Notes: generated by a model not told the origin, from the sequence alone. Shown: positions 35,126 through 45,264, counted from the stretch's first letter. The stretch: 64,000 nt of DNA from Paenibacillus sp. Soil750 (GCF_001428045.1 NZ_LMSD01000023.1:558001-622000), one strand, 5' to 3'. Numbers and translations: made by a program.

Positions 35126-36766
35126 ATGAAGAAAAGATTAACACAAGTAGGATCTGTTGTATTGCTTTCTGCCCTAGTCATTTCAGTAACCGCATGCGGC
35201 GATGATACGAGCAGTTCTAGCTCATCGGCAACGCCACAGTCAAGTGTGGAATCCCAGCCGCCCAAATTGACGAAATTAACGTATTGGGTAGCTAATCACT
35301 CCGCAGCCTCCGGTCAAATGAAAACGTACGCAGAAATGGGCATGTATAAGGAGCTCGAAAAAGCTACTGGGGTCAAGGTTGACTTCCAGCATCCACCGCT
35401 CGAGGTACCGCAAGCACAAGAGCAATTCAACCTCATGATTGCGACAAACGAACTTCCGGACGTCATTGAAGCGAGTTGGGGAGCAACAAGTGGTGCCGTT
35501 ATCCGTTATCCAGGCGGACCGGAGAAAGCGATTTTAGATAAGAAAATCATTAAGCTGAACGATCTCATCGATAAATATGCTCCGAACCTGAAGAAGCTGC
35601 TTGCCGCTCATCCGGATTGGAAAAAGCAGATATCAACAGATGAAGGAAGCATCTATGCGTTCCCGTTCTTACGTGGTGATGATAAAGTCAGAGTGTTTTT
35701 TGGACCCTCGATCCGTCAAGATTGGTTGGATAAGTTAGGCCTCAAGATGCCGACGACCATCGACGAGTGGTATACCGTGCTGAAAGCTTTTAAAGAAAAA
35801 GATCCCAATGGCAATGGCAAAGCGGATGAGATTCCAATCTATCTGGATAAAAATTTATTCTCAACTGACGCTCCTTTCCTTGGCGCATGGGGCATTAACT
35901 ACAGCTTCTATCAAGATGGCGGCACGGTCAAATACGGTCCGATTCAGCCTGAATATAAGGAATTTCTCGCAACCATGAACAAATGGTACAAGGAAGGCTT
36001 ACTGGATAAGGATTTCGCAGCTCCGAACGATAAATTATTTGATAACAAAATGACGACCAACCTCATTGGTGCAACGGCGTCCTTCAATGGCGGGGGCATT
36101 GGGAAATATGCTGGTCTCATGAAGGATAAAGATCCCAAGTTCGATTTGGAAGCAGCTCCATATCCGGTATTGAAAGCTGGCGACAAAGCAATTTGGGGAC
36201 AAAAGGATTTTGCCTATAACGGTGTTGGGGCAGCCATTTCGGCAGTGAACAAAAACCCAATCGAAACGGTGAAATGGCTCGATTACGCTTATGGGGAGAA
36301 GGGCGATCTGCTGTTCAACTATGGTGTGGAAGGTACGAGCTATAAGATGGAGAATGGCAAAGCAACCTTCTTACCAGAAATTTTGAACCCGCCAGCAGGA
36401 ACAAGCATTCAACAATCGATTGCCAAATATAATCGTGCGACATGGAGTGCGCCTTTCGTGCTGAGCGATAACTTCCAAATGCAATATCTCGCGTTGCCAC
36501 AGCAGAAGAAAGCCTTGGAAATTTGGTCGAAACCAACAGCTGAGCGCAAGATCCCGCTCGTCTCTCCAACGCAGGATGAAAGCAGCAAATTTGCTTCCAT
36601 CGTAACGGACATTCAGACGTATCAAGACGAAATGCTGTTGAAATTCATCATGGGCGTGGAACCGATCGATAACTTTGATTCCTATGTCAAAAAGATTAAG
36701 AGCATGGGCATTGACGATGCGATCAAAATCCAGCAAGGAGCTTTGGAGCGTTTCAATAAACGCTAA
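35126..36766 (+). CDS. Extracellular sugar-binding lipoprotein (locus C)
   Basis: 546 residues with lipobox V-T-A-C at 21-24 and a Ser-rich linker, then an LplA-type solute-binding fold: SIRQDWLDKLGLKMPTTIDEWYTVLKAFKEKDPNGNGKADEIP. It should bind an oligosaccharide liberated outside and pass it to the two permeases downstream. AAAGGGAGG precedes the ATG. The stem-loop after the stop probably keeps this gene more highly expressed than the permeases. The GH95-like enzyme and CBM32 protein at the end of the locus point to a fucosylated or galactosylated glycan as a source of ligand; that is inference. Confidence 0.92.
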   Translation: MKKRLTQVGSVVLLSALVISVTACGDDTSSSSSSATPQSSVESQPPKLTKLTYWVANHSAASGQMKTYAEMGMYKELEKATGVKVDFQHPPLEVPQAQEQFNLMIATNELPDVIEASWGATSGAVIRYPGGPEKAILDKKIIKLNDLIDKYAPNLKKLLAAHPDWKKQISTDEGSIYAFPFLRGDDKVRVFFGPSIRQDWLDKLGLKMPTTIDEWYTVLKAFKEKDPNGNGKADEIPIYLDKNLFSTDAPFLGAWGINYSFYQDGGTVKYGPIQPEYKEFLATMNKWYKEGLLDKDFAAPNDKLFDNKMTTNLIGATASFNGGGIGKYAGLMKDKDPKFDLEAAPYPVLKAGDKAIWGQKDFAYNGVGAAISAVNKNPIETVKWLDYAYGEKGDLLFNYGVEGTSYKMENGKATFLPEILNPPAGTSIQQSIAKYNRATWSAPFVLSDNFQMQYLALPQQKKALEIWSKPTAERKIPLVSPTQDESSKFASIVTDIQTYQDEMLLKFIMGVEPIDNFDSYVKKIKSMGIDDAIKIQQGALERFNKR

Positions 36767-36780
36767 GGCATGGTGTAACT

Positions 36781-36816
36781 GGGGATGAACGGGCGGTTAG
36801 GGTTTATCCCCTTTTT
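36781..36816 (+). terminator. Intercistronic stem-loop with T-run (attenuating)
   Basis: GGGGAT...ATCCCC (6 bp, 19-base loop) followed by TTTTT, between the binding-protein and permease genes. The long loop makes it a weak terminator; partial readthrough would favour binding-protein expression. Confidence 0.55.
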
Positions 36817-36853
36817 CTAATTAGAGACACTGAATGAAAGGGTAGGGGAAACG

Positions 36854-37831
36854 ATGAGGCAAAGCCATGCACCTATAGAGGCCGTAGAGGCCATAAAGAC
36901 AACGAAAACCTATCGCAATCCGACTGTTCTGGAAACCATACGTAGGGATTTGAAACGGCATTGGTCCATTTATGTCATGGCCATTCCTGTTATTGCGTAT
37001 TATTTGATTTTTCATTATGGACCGATGTACGGATTGCAAATTGCGTTTAAAGATTTCTCCCCAGCGAAAGGGATTTTGGGAAGTCCATGGGTGGGCCTTA
37101 AACATTTCGAGAGCTTTTTTAACGGAATTTACTTCTGGCGATTAATCAAGAATACCATCTTAATTAACCTCTACGATTTGCTGTTCGGCTTCCCTGCAGC
37201 GATCGTTCTCGCGTTATTGCTCAACGAAATCCGCCATAGCGTGTTTAAAAGAGTCGTGCAGTCTATCTCCTATTTGCCGCATTTCATCTCGATTGTTGTA
37301 GTGGCGGGGATGATGATTGATTTTCTAAGCCGCAATGGACTCATAAATCAAATCCTAGGCAGCTTTGGCATTGATTCGATTGATTTCTTGCAAAAAGAAG
37401 GCTGGTTCCGCTTTCTTTTCGTTTCCTCTGGCATCTGGCAAGGCATTGGCTGGGGATCCATCGTGTATTTGGCGGCCATGTCTACCATTGATCCAACACT
37501 GTATGAAGCAGCTAGGATGGATGGCGCAAACCGCTGGAAGCAGACGCTGCATATTACGATTCCAGGCATTATGCCAACGATCGTTATTTTGTTTATTTTG
37601 CAAATGGGGAATATGCTGACGGTTGGCAGTGAAAAGGTGCTCCTGTTGTACAATCCACTGACCTACGGAACAGCAGACGTGATTTCGACCTATGTGTACC
37701 GCAAAGGGGTACTAGAAGCAAGTTATAGCTTTACAGCAGCTGTGGGTCTGTTCAACTCGGTGATCAGCTTTATTCTGATTGTAACGGCCAATAGCTTTGT
37801 TAAGCGGATTAGTGAGAACAAACTGTGGTAA
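36854..37831 (+). CDS. Sugar ABC transporter permease, LplB type (locus C)
   Basis: 325 residues with a polar N-terminal tail of about 35 residues and six transmembrane helices. Marks are FHYGPMYGLQIAFKDFSPAKG and the EAA loop YEAARMDGANRWKQTLHITIPG. It pairs with the permease that starts 13 bases after its stop. AGGGGAA lies just before the ATG. As in the other importers here, no ATPase gene is present. Confidence 0.92.
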   Translation: MRQSHAPIEAVEAIKTTKTYRNPTVLETIRRDLKRHWSIYVMAIPVIAYYLIFHYGPMYGLQIAFKDFSPAKGILGSPWVGLKHFESFFNGIYFWRLIKNTILINLYDLLFGFPAAIVLALLLNEIRHSVFKRVVQSISYLPHFISIVVVAGMMIDFLSRNGLINQILGSFGIDSIDFLQKEGWFRFLFVSSGIWQGIGWGSIVYLAAMSTIDPTLYEAARMDGANRWKQTLHITIPGIMPTIVILFILQMGNMLTVGSEKVLLLYNPLTYGTADVISTYVYRKGVLEASYSFTAAVGLFNSVISFILIVTANSFVKRISENKLW

Positions 37832-37843
37832 GGAGATTTGCAT

Positions 37844-38716
37844 ATGAAACTAACCCGTGGAGAGCGTACATTCGGCTACTTCAACATATTATTCATGCTC
37901 ATACTTTGCGCGGTCACCTTATATCCATTCTTGTATGTGGCACTTGCTTCGCTTAGTGATGCGACATCGCTGCTGCAGCAACGCGGTATTATGCTGGGGC
38001 CAGCAGGCTTTGATCTAGGCGCCTATAAAGCCGTTTTCGAGAACCCGATGATCGTGAAAGGGTATCAGAACACGCTAGTATACGTGTTTCTCGGTACGGC
38101 GATAAACCTACTTATGACAGCAATTGGTGCTTACGTATTGTCCAGGCCAAATCTCTATTTTAAAAATATCATCATGTTCTTTATTGTCGTGACCATGGTG
38201 TTCCATGGGGGGCTTATTCCGAGTTACCTGCTCGTGAACGATCTCGGCATGATGAATACCATGTGGGCTATTCTCATTCCAGGTGCGATCAACACGTTTA
38301 ATATGATTATTATGCGTACTTCTTTTCAAGGCATCCCGGTCAGTTTGGAGGAATCCGCTAGAATGGATGGCGCAGGAGATTGGAAGATTCTATTCCGAAT
38401 TGTCATCCCGCTTTCGATGCCGGTCATTGCCGTCATGATCTTGTGGTATGCCGTAGGGCATTGGAATTCCTACTTTAACGCGCTGATCTATCTGCGCAAT
38501 AGGGAAGCCTACCCCCTCCAGTTAGTGCTCCGTGAAATTTTGATCTCCAACAATACGGATTCGATGATGTCAGGGGGAGGCGACGACAAATATGCCATCG
38601 GAGAAACCATCAAATATGCTGCAATCATGGTCTCGACGCTGCCAATCATCTGTTTGTATCCGTTTCTTCAGAAGTATTTTGTTCAAGGTGTGATGATTGG
38701 AGCCATTAAGGAATAG
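37844..38716 (+). CDS. Sugar ABC transporter permease, YtcP type (locus C)
   Basis: 290 residues, six transmembrane helices. GGLIPSYLLVNDLGMMNTMWAILIPGA, the EAA loop LEESARMDGAGDWKILFRIVIPLSMP, and the YtcP-type C-terminus YPFLQKYFVQGVMIGAIKE are all present. ATG 37844 lies 8 bases after AGGAG (37831-37835); TTG 37838 would be too close. It is followed after 46 bases by the glycosidase gene, so all are probably one transcript. Confidence 0.92.
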   Translation: MKLTRGERTFGYFNILFMLILCAVTLYPFLYVALASLSDATSLLQQRGIMLGPAGFDLGAYKAVFENPMIVKGYQNTLVYVFLGTAINLLMTAIGAYVLSRPNLYFKNIIMFFIVVTMVFHGGLIPSYLLVNDLGMMNTMWAILIPGAINTFNMIIMRTSFQGIPVSLEESARMDGAGDWKILFRIVIPLSMPVIAVMILWYAVGHWNSYFNALIYLRNREAYPLQLVLREILISNNTDSMMSGGGDDKYAIGETIKYAAIMVSTLPIICLYPFLQKYFVQGVMIGAIKE

Positions 38717-38762
38717 GTACGCTTAGTATCACCAGGATAGATAGACAGAAGGAGAGATACGT

Positions 38763-41700
38763 GTGAGAGGCGTTACATTCGAGAATGCTCCGAGCAGCTG
38801 GAATGAGGCTTTACCGATAGGCAATGGACATTTTGGTGGGATGGCGTATTTTGAGGACAACAAGCTGACACTAGCGCTGAATCATTATGAGGTTTATTAT
38901 CAGAATCTCCATCGGTACAGTCAGAAGTATCGAAATGGGGAAGGACCTGATTTTACACGACAATATGGACGGACTTCTGATGAACTGAGCACATTGGCTA
39001 CAAAAAGGTATCGTGATCCTGAGCAGGAATCTGTATTTCTATATGGGGATGCGTTATCTGACAATAGTATGTATAGAAAATATGGCAAATCCTCTGGTGG
39101 AACATCGCACTACCCAACTGGTGAGATAGGGCTCTTTCCTACGGAGAATCTGGCAGAACCTGATCATTACTCCCTTGGGCTTGATTTGGAAAAGGCCGTT
39201 ATTCACTTGCGAGTGGAGAAGGACCTCGATCAGCTAGACGTGAAGACGAGAATCGCTCAGGATGGCGACTTGGTCATTACGGAAATCAAGCAGACAGCGT
39301 CATCCTTGTTGCAATCCGTTGCGATGTCCGTCCCACAAGGGAGATATGTGGATATGCAAGTGGCGTATCATGGTCTGGATGAGGAGACCTTCTACTACCA
39401 AGGCAGTTTTTATCCCGATGGTGAGGATAAGGACCAATATGAACCCTTCAGGTTCATCGTAATGATGAAGATGATTGGAGCCAAAGGCCGAATCGATAGT
39501 TCAACGGGTTCTCTCCGAATTGTACTTGAGGAAGCGGAGGAAAACATAACCTTGCTGGCAACAGTGGTGACGGAGGAGGAAACGAAGGATCTGCTTCTTA
39601 CTGCTCAGAGGAGACTAAATGAAGCATCATCTCAAGTACAGGAGCGGATAGCCCATCATCAAGCACATTGGCGCAGCTTCTGGTCGCGTTCCTCCATCTC
39701 CTTGCCGGACAAAATGCTGGAGGATCTTTGGTATATCAATTTATATGCGATCGCTTGCTGCAGCGGAAAAGGCGGCAGGATGCGCGAGCAAGCATGCGGA
39801 TTGAACGGACTATGGGATATTAAACAGCCGACCAAGTGGGGCAGCATGTGGTATTGGGATGTGAATATTCAAGCGGCGTTTTGGCCGCTTTATACGGCTA
39901 ATCACCTCGAAGTTGCGGAAGTTTTCAATGAAGGACTGCTATCCTACGTTGATCTAGCATCACAGATGTCGAAGCAGTTTCATGGTCTGGAAGGCATTGC
40001 CGGAGATTATCCGCATGCGCTGTATGTCAGCATTTGGCCATGGTGTGCGCAGTTCCTGTGGGACTACTATCGATACAGTATGGACTATGAATTCCTTAAG
40101 GATAAGGCGTACCCGTTATTTAAGGGGATTGCACGTTTTTTCGAAGGCTATTTGCAGGTGAATCCGAAGTCAGGACTTTATGAGATATTTCCGGATATTT
40201 CGCCAGAACAGGGGCCGTTGACCCGAAACTCAACCTGCAGTCTATCGACAGTCAAATATGTGTTGAAAATAGCTGTTGAAGCGAATGCGTTACTTAGTGA
40301 AAATGAGGCCGATCAGCTGAAATGGAAACAATTGATTGATAAATTGGCGCCTTATCCAACGGCTGATTCCAAGCACTATGGGGATGTCCTGCGGGATTCT
40401 GAATGGGCACCGGTTGATTTGCATTTACGGCATCCTTCGCTGCTTATGCCGATTTATCCTATTGGAGAAATCAATAAGGACAGTGAGTTTACGTTGAAGA
40501 AAAAAGCAGAGAATACGCTTCGTTATGCGGAACATCAGACGGAATATGGCATGTTTCAGTTCGGGTGGCTTTCCTGTACTGCCTCAAGATTGGGCAAGGG
40601 CAATACGGCACTTAGACTGCTGTATGAGCAAGGCATTGACTTGTCACTCCGGTGCAATGGTCTGTTTGCAGAAGAAACCGAACGTTGGATGAACTACTGC
40701 AACATCACGAATGAACCCTTATACCATCCACACATGATGGAGGCATCGGGAGAAATGGTAGCTGCAGTGAACGAAATGCTGCTGCAGAGCTATCAAGGGG
40801 TGATCGAGGTGTTCCCAGCTTTGCCTTCAGGCGAGCCTGAACCGGAACGGACGATTGGTTTATATGACCATGTGGTAGAGACGAATGTAAAGCAATATGA
40901 GAAATGGAGTGATTGCTCCTTTCAGGGATTGCTGGCTGTAGGGGCATTCGAAGTGAGTGCAGAAAGGAATAACGGTCGCACGATTTGGGTCACGATTCGA
41001 AGTAAGGCAGGGAACAAGGTTGTTATGCGCAACCCATTTGAGGCAAATACACAAGCCGTAGTTACATGCAAAGTCGGTTCATCGTGGCGTGCCATGGATG
41101 CCGTTCAGGAAAATGAGCGCATTTCATTTGAGACAGAGCAGGGAGGGGAGTATGCCATATATCCGGTGTTGGCATCTTTCCAACCTGAGCTTTATGCAGC
41201 GGAGTCTACTAGCCTAACGGTGAAGAAGAATGATCCCTTGGTTCATGTAGCCCATACCCATCGGCGAGTTTTCCTCGGCAAAAACCGAGACACGCAGCAC
41301 TATCGAATGCTGGACCATTTTACTTTCGATTATTACTCAGGCAATTCTCGTGAATCCAGATTGGCTGCCTATCGGCTTGATTTTGGTGTAGCCTCTCATG
41401 TTTTGGAGAAAGATTACACGAAAGTGTTGCCAAGACAGGTTCATATGGAGGGCGTTCTCGGTCAAACGTTTTGTAAAATAACGCCAGAAACCGTGTTTCA
41501 ACCGTACACAGGGATCGGATGGGAAAGCAGAGATCAACTACATGCAATGGATCGTGAAGTACCTGACGAGCTGCGGAGGGACTTTATTGGCGGAACGTGT
41601 GATGCCACGTTTATCGTAGAGCTTCCGAAGGGACGTTATGATGTGCTATTCGTAACTGGGGATCAGAGGGAACCCTCCTATACGGAGATTGAGATCGTCC

Positions 41701-41873
41701 AGCACAGCAGATGGAAGCCCGAATTGGCATTGAAAGCCGGACAATTTGCCACAGAGATACTACCTATCACCCAGAGAAAGGACGGGTATGTGAGAATTAA
41801 ATTTAACAGCTGCAACGGTATGGCGTGGCGAGTAAACGTGTTGATTATCAATAAAAATTACACGTACTTATAA
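38763..41873 (+). CDS. GH95-like glycoside hydrolase (alpha-L-fucosidase/galactosidase group), cytosolic
   Basis: 1036 residues with no signal peptide. The N-terminus NEALPIGNGHFGGMAYF matches the GH95 N-terminal beta domain. The (alpha/alpha)6 domain has GLWDIKQPTKWGSMWYWDVNIQAAFWP and, later, SGEMVAAVNEMLLQSYQGVIEVFPALPSGE, equivalent to the GH95 AGIAEMLLQSHxGxIxLLPALP signature. As I recall, GH95 fucosidases use an N-x-N pair in the first of these; here it reads D-x-N, so the substrate or chemistry may differ. After about residue 800 there is an extra C-terminal region of about 230 residues of unknown role. GTG 38763 follows GGAGAG. Being cytosolic, it would act on oligosaccharides imported by the adjacent transporter. 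Confidence 0.78.
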   Translation: MRGVTFENAPSSWNEALPIGNGHFGGMAYFEDNKLTLALNHYEVYYQNLHRYSQKYRNGEGPDFTRQYGRTSDELSTLATKRYRDPEQESVFLYGDALSDNSMYRKYGKSSGGTSHYPTGEIGLFPTENLAEPDHYSLGLDLEKAVIHLRVEKDLDQLDVKTRIAQDGDLVITEIKQTASSLLQSVAMSVPQGRYVDMQVAYHGLDEETFYYQGSFYPDGEDKDQYEPFRFIVMMKMIGAKGRIDSSTGSLRIVLEEAEENITLLATVVTEEETKDLLLTAQRRLNEASSQVQERIAHHQAHWRSFWSRSSISLPDKMLEDLWYINLYAIACCSGKGGRMREQACGLNGLWDIKQPTKWGSMWYWDVNIQAAFWPLYTANHLEVAEVFNEGLLSYVDLASQMSKQFHGLEGIAGDYPHALYVSIWPWCAQFLWDYYRYSMDYEFLKDKAYPLFKGIARFFEGYLQVNPKSGLYEIFPDISPEQGPLTRNSTCSLSTVKYVLKIAVEANALLSENEADQLKWKQLIDKLAPYPTADSKHYGDVLRDSEWAPVDLHLRHPSLLMPIYPIGEINKDSEFTLKKKAENTLRYAEHQTEYGMFQFGWLSCTASRLGKGNTALRLLYEQGIDLSLRCNGLFAEETERWMNYCNITNEPLYHPHMMEASGEMVAAVNEMLLQSYQGVIEVFPALPSGEPEPERTIGLYDHVVETNVKQYEKWSDCSFQGLLAVGAFEVSAERNNGRTIWVTIRSKAGNKVVMRNPFEANTQAVVTCKVGSSWRAMDAVQENERISFETEQGGEYAIYPVLASFQPELYAAESTSLTVKKNDPLVHVAHTHRRVFLGKNRDTQHYRMLDHFTFDYYSGNSRESRLAAYRLDFGVASHVLEKDYTKVLPRQVHMEGVLGQTFCKITPETVFQPYTGIGWESRDQLHAMDREVPDELRRDFIGGTCDATFIVELPKGRYDVLFVTGDQREPSYTEIEIVQHSRWKPELALKAGQFATEILPITQRKDGYVRIKFNSCNGMAWRVNVLIINKNYTYL

Positions 41874-41960
41874 AAGAAATTTCTGAAAGGGGGTGAGTTA
41901 TTTCTGATGTAGGTCAAGTGGTTGTTGCGGGGCAAATATGAATATCATGGAGGTTACGGT

Positions 41961-44900
41961 ATGCGTGTTCATAAGAAAGTGAAATTAACAAGATCACTTG
42001 CTATTCTGACATTGCTAACGGTTCAAGCAGTAGGGGGATTACAGACAGCTTCTGCTGCGACAGAGAAATTCCCAACGTATGTACAGAATACAGCCGTTCC
42101 AAGTCTCACATCGGGCAGAGCAGATATTGCTGGCTCTGCGTTCGTCGACAAAGACGGGGATTTTCACTGGATGTATTCACTAGCTGACTACTCAGCATCG
42201 GACAGCGGAGGTTCGTGGATTAAATACAATACAAATACGGACATGGGGGCTTTAAACACGAATTGGGGCACGACAACCATTTATAATTCGTATTGGAATC
42301 GACCGGGAACCTTCAATTATAAGATTGACGAAGCCTATGGTATCCCAACGCCATACCAGGATGATCATAATGATGGGATCGGCGTCTGGATAGATCCGGA
42401 TACAGGATACTGGTATGCATTGATCAATGATGAGTATCAATTCTCACCATTTGCGACGAATAACCCGACGAACAATGAGCGGATTGCCACGGGCATCCAC
42501 AACAATCGGGTTCTATCCACCTACTCGACAGACAAAGGACTTACTTGGCAGTTAATTGGGCAGGTTGCCACTTCACCATGGAACGATAGCAATGAAGCCG
42601 CAACCAGTACGAACTTTCCTGGCACGACTTGGTCATATGGTGTGGCAGGCACTCGTTTTTTTGTCGATAATGTCAATGGTTACTTCTATGCTCTCTACAA
42701 CAATCACATTAATTGGAAACCTGGCTACAGCAACATTCTTACTTACTTCAGTCTGGCCCGCTCTCCAATCTCTGCCAAAATGGCGGAAGGCTCTTGGGAT
42801 GTATGGTATAACGGTACTTGGACCCGATCCGCACTGAAAGGCTATGCAGGTTGGATTGGTAGTCCAATGGGGGCTGGTAGTGATCATAATCTGACCGTCA
42901 ATTATACACCAGCTACAGACAGTCTGACTTTAACAGGTACGGGCATGGACGGTTCCGCCTTAAATATCACCTATACGAAGCTAACAAGCAGTGGAGATTT
43001 CACCTTCCAAGATCTCGCAGGCAACACTTATACGGCCAATAAGACCAATGGAACAATTAAAAATGCGAGCGGTACCAGCATTCCTTCAGTCTCCTACTCA
43101 GATCCAGCACTGGATGCTACAATAACCGTTTATATTAAAAACAGCCAAGTTTGGATTGACCAAGAAAACAACTCCACAGGATACCTGACTTCCATTCAAG
43201 CCGGATCAAGCGGCAATGCCGTATTCAAAAATACGGCGACGCAGCGATTGTTCCTTCCAGTCAATACACAATACCAAAATGCCTTCTCCTATAATGCCTA
43301 TAGTGACAAATACCGCTCCGTCGGCTATGACGGGTACGTTTACGAGACGGATGATTTAGGTAAACCAGACACATTCAAAGTGGTAGGTAAACTTCCATCG
43401 ACGGTAGGGAGCTATTTGTCTCAACTCGACACAGGCAGTCTGACTAATCAACAAGTGAGCGGGTATTCCTTCCGAACAATTTCCGATTTATCGGGTTCTC
43501 AGAAAAATTATACGACAGCGGTACCTACTGCAGGACAGTCGTACTATTCAGCATATAACCCACCAAAAGATCAGAATGGTACGGCGATTTCGACGTCTGC
43601 AGCTTATACCATCGCCATAGGCGGAAATACTCTCCAAGATGGAACCGCTGGGCAGTGGCAATTCGTTCCTGTTCCTGATGAATTTGATGCTTCCAAGAAC
43701 AGCGGGTTTTATCGCTTACAGAACATCTCCACAGGTAAGTATTTGAAGGTGGCCGGGTCAACGGCGCCAGCAACGCGGGCGATGGGTGCAACGGTGATTA
43801 CTGGTGCAGCCGATGCCAATGCCAATCCGAGCGGAAATGGTGGTAATGGCGCTGCAAGCGGCAGTGATCAATGGTATCTTTTGCCTATCGGAAATGCAAC
43901 ACCAGCCTATCTCACACCATCTTCCTCTGCCTCCACGATCGCAGCGGCAACGAATACAAGTCTGAATGGCCTAACGTCTTATCGACTGGTTAACCGAGCA
44001 AGTGCACTTGGTGTCGAGTTTACTTCAGGTCAAGCACATATACAGAGTATGAAGTTTGGGTCAAGTAACCCACAAGCGATGACCATTACCCCAGTAGCCT
44101 CAAATCCGAATGTACCAGCGACGCCAACGGGTGTACTTGCGACATCAGCCTCGATGTCTCAGATTAACGTCAGCTGGAATAATGTCACAGGCGCTACCGG
44201 ATATGACCTGATCGTTGATGGCACATTGGTAAGCAACGTAAGCAGCCCCTATACACATACAGGACTTTCGGCAGGTTCCACACACACGTACACGGTAAGG
44301 GCGAAGAATAGCCAAGGTTCAAGTATGTGGAGTTCATCTGTCAGTGCGACTACAGGTACAGGCATTGTTTCACAAGGCAAGACAACGACGGCAAGCTCCT
44401 TTCAAACCGGTAATGAGGTAAGCAATGCCAATGACGGAAACACGACATCTACCCGATGGGCAGCCGTTACAAATACGAATCCGCAGTGGTGGAAGGTTGA
44501 TCTAGGCAGCTCCATGCCGATTTCCAAGCTTGAAAGCTACTGGTACAACAGCTCGTCCTATCCTAGATCCTACCAGTATAAAATAGAAGGAAGTAATGAT
44601 GATGTGACGTATACAACGATCCTTGACCGGAGTAGTAATACAACACAAGGTTTAACGACAGATACATTCAATGCCACTTACAGGTATGTCAGGGTTACCG
44701 TAACAGGCTCCAGTTACAGCGGTGGAAGCGCTTCTGCTTATGAATTCAGAGTATTTGAAGGCACAAACCCAACAGGGCAAGTTGTTTCACAGAGCAAGAC
44801 AACGACGGCAAGCTCCGTCCAAACTGGTTATGATGTAAGCAATGCCAACGATGGAAACACAACGACAACTCGGTGGGCAGCTGTCACCAACACGTATCCG

Positions 44901-45179
44901 CAGTGGTGGAAAGTCGATCTAGGCAGCAGCATGGCGCTTACGAAGCTTGAAAGCTACTGGTACAACAGCACAACTTATCCAAGATCGTACGCGTACAAAA
45001 TTGAAGGCAGCCATGACGATGTGACCTATACAACCATCCTTGATCGAACAAGTAATACGACGCCAGGGTTGACCACAGATACCTTTAGCGGCACTTACAG
45101 ATATGTCAAAGTTACCGTCATAGGCTCTACTTACACTGGTGGCAGTGCTTCGGCCTATGAGTTCAAGGTGTATAATTAA
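41961..45179 (+). CDS. Secreted multidomain glycan-active/binding protein (propeller-like, ricin-like, FnIII, two CBM32)
   Basis: About 1072 residues from ATG 41961 (GGAGG 7 bases upstream; the ATG-free start at 41922 is unlikely). A signal peptide ends near TASA-ATEKF (about residue 33). Residues about 35-500 look like a beta-propeller resembling sialidase/GH43-like folds (ADIAGSAFVDKDGDFHWMYS, DDHNDGIGVWIDPDTGYWYALI, GTRFFVDNVNGYFYALYNN). Then a ricin-B-like stretch (FYRLQNISTGKYLKV), an FnIII domain (about 719-800), and two tandem F5/8C (CBM32) domains (about 801-933 and 941-1072). It has no SLH or LPXTG anchor, so it is probably released. It likely binds or trims the extracellular glycan whose fragments the importer of this locus takes up. 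I cannot identify catalytic residues. Confidence 0.75.
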   Translation: MRVHKKVKLTRSLAILTLLTVQAVGGLQTASAATEKFPTYVQNTAVPSLTSGRADIAGSAFVDKDGDFHWMYSLADYSASDSGGSWIKYNTNTDMGALNTNWGTTTIYNSYWNRPGTFNYKIDEAYGIPTPYQDDHNDGIGVWIDPDTGYWYALINDEYQFSPFATNNPTNNERIATGIHNNRVLSTYSTDKGLTWQLIGQVATSPWNDSNEAATSTNFPGTTWSYGVAGTRFFVDNVNGYFYALYNNHINWKPGYSNILTYFSLARSPISAKMAEGSWDVWYNGTWTRSALKGYAGWIGSPMGAGSDHNLTVNYTPATDSLTLTGTGMDGSALNITYTKLTSSGDFTFQDLAGNTYTANKTNGTIKNASGTSIPSVSYSDPALDATITVYIKNSQVWIDQENNSTGYLTSIQAGSSGNAVFKNTATQRLFLPVNTQYQNAFSYNAYSDKYRSVGYDGYVYETDDLGKPDTFKVVGKLPSTVGSYLSQLDTGSLTNQQVSGYSFRTISDLSGSQKNYTTAVPTAGQSYYSAYNPPKDQNGTAISTSAAYTIAIGGNTLQDGTAGQWQFVPVPDEFDASKNSGFYRLQNISTGKYLKVAGSTAPATRAMGATVITGAADANANPSGNGGNGAASGSDQWYLLPIGNATPAYLTPSSSASTIAAATNTSLNGLTSYRLVNRASALGVEFTSGQAHIQSMKFGSSNPQAMTITPVASNPNVPATPTGVLATSASMSQINVSWNNVTGATGYDLIVDGTLVSNVSSPYTHTGLSAGSTHTYTVRAKNSQGSSMWSSSVSATTGTGIVSQGKTTTASSFQTGNEVSNANDGNTTSTRWAAVTNTNPQWWKVDLGSSMPISKLESYWYNSSSYPRSYQYKIEGSNDDVTYTTILDRSSNTTQGLTTDTFNATYRYVRVTVTGSSYSGGSASAYEFRVFEGTNPTGQVVSQSKTTTASSVQTGYDVSNANDGNTTTTRWAAVTNTYPQWWKVDLGSSMALTKLESYWYNSTTYPRSYAYKIEGSHDDVTYTTILDRTSNTTPGLTTDTFSGTYRYVKVTVIGSTYTGGSASAYEFKVYN
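44367..45176 (+). repeat. Intragenic direct repeat: duplicated CBM32 domain
   Basis: The two CBM32 copies start at 44367 and 44784 (period 417 bases, 139 codons). Long stretches are shared at the DNA level, such as AAGACAACGACGGCAAGCTC and the GCAATGCCAAYGAYGGAAACAC segment, which points to a fairly recent tandem duplication. Confidence 0.85.
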
Positions 45180-45215
45180 TAAAGCTGCATTCCCGACACG
45201 AACGAATTGAAAAGA

Positions 45216-45264
45216 AGAGGCTGTCTCAAGAGTCAATTTTGACTATTTGAAATAGCCTCTTTTT
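45216..45264 (+). terminator. Terminator after the CBM32 protein gene
   Basis: Outer stem AGAGGCT/AGCCTCT, inner hairpin AGTCAA/TTGACT, followed by TTTT. Confidence 0.8.
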
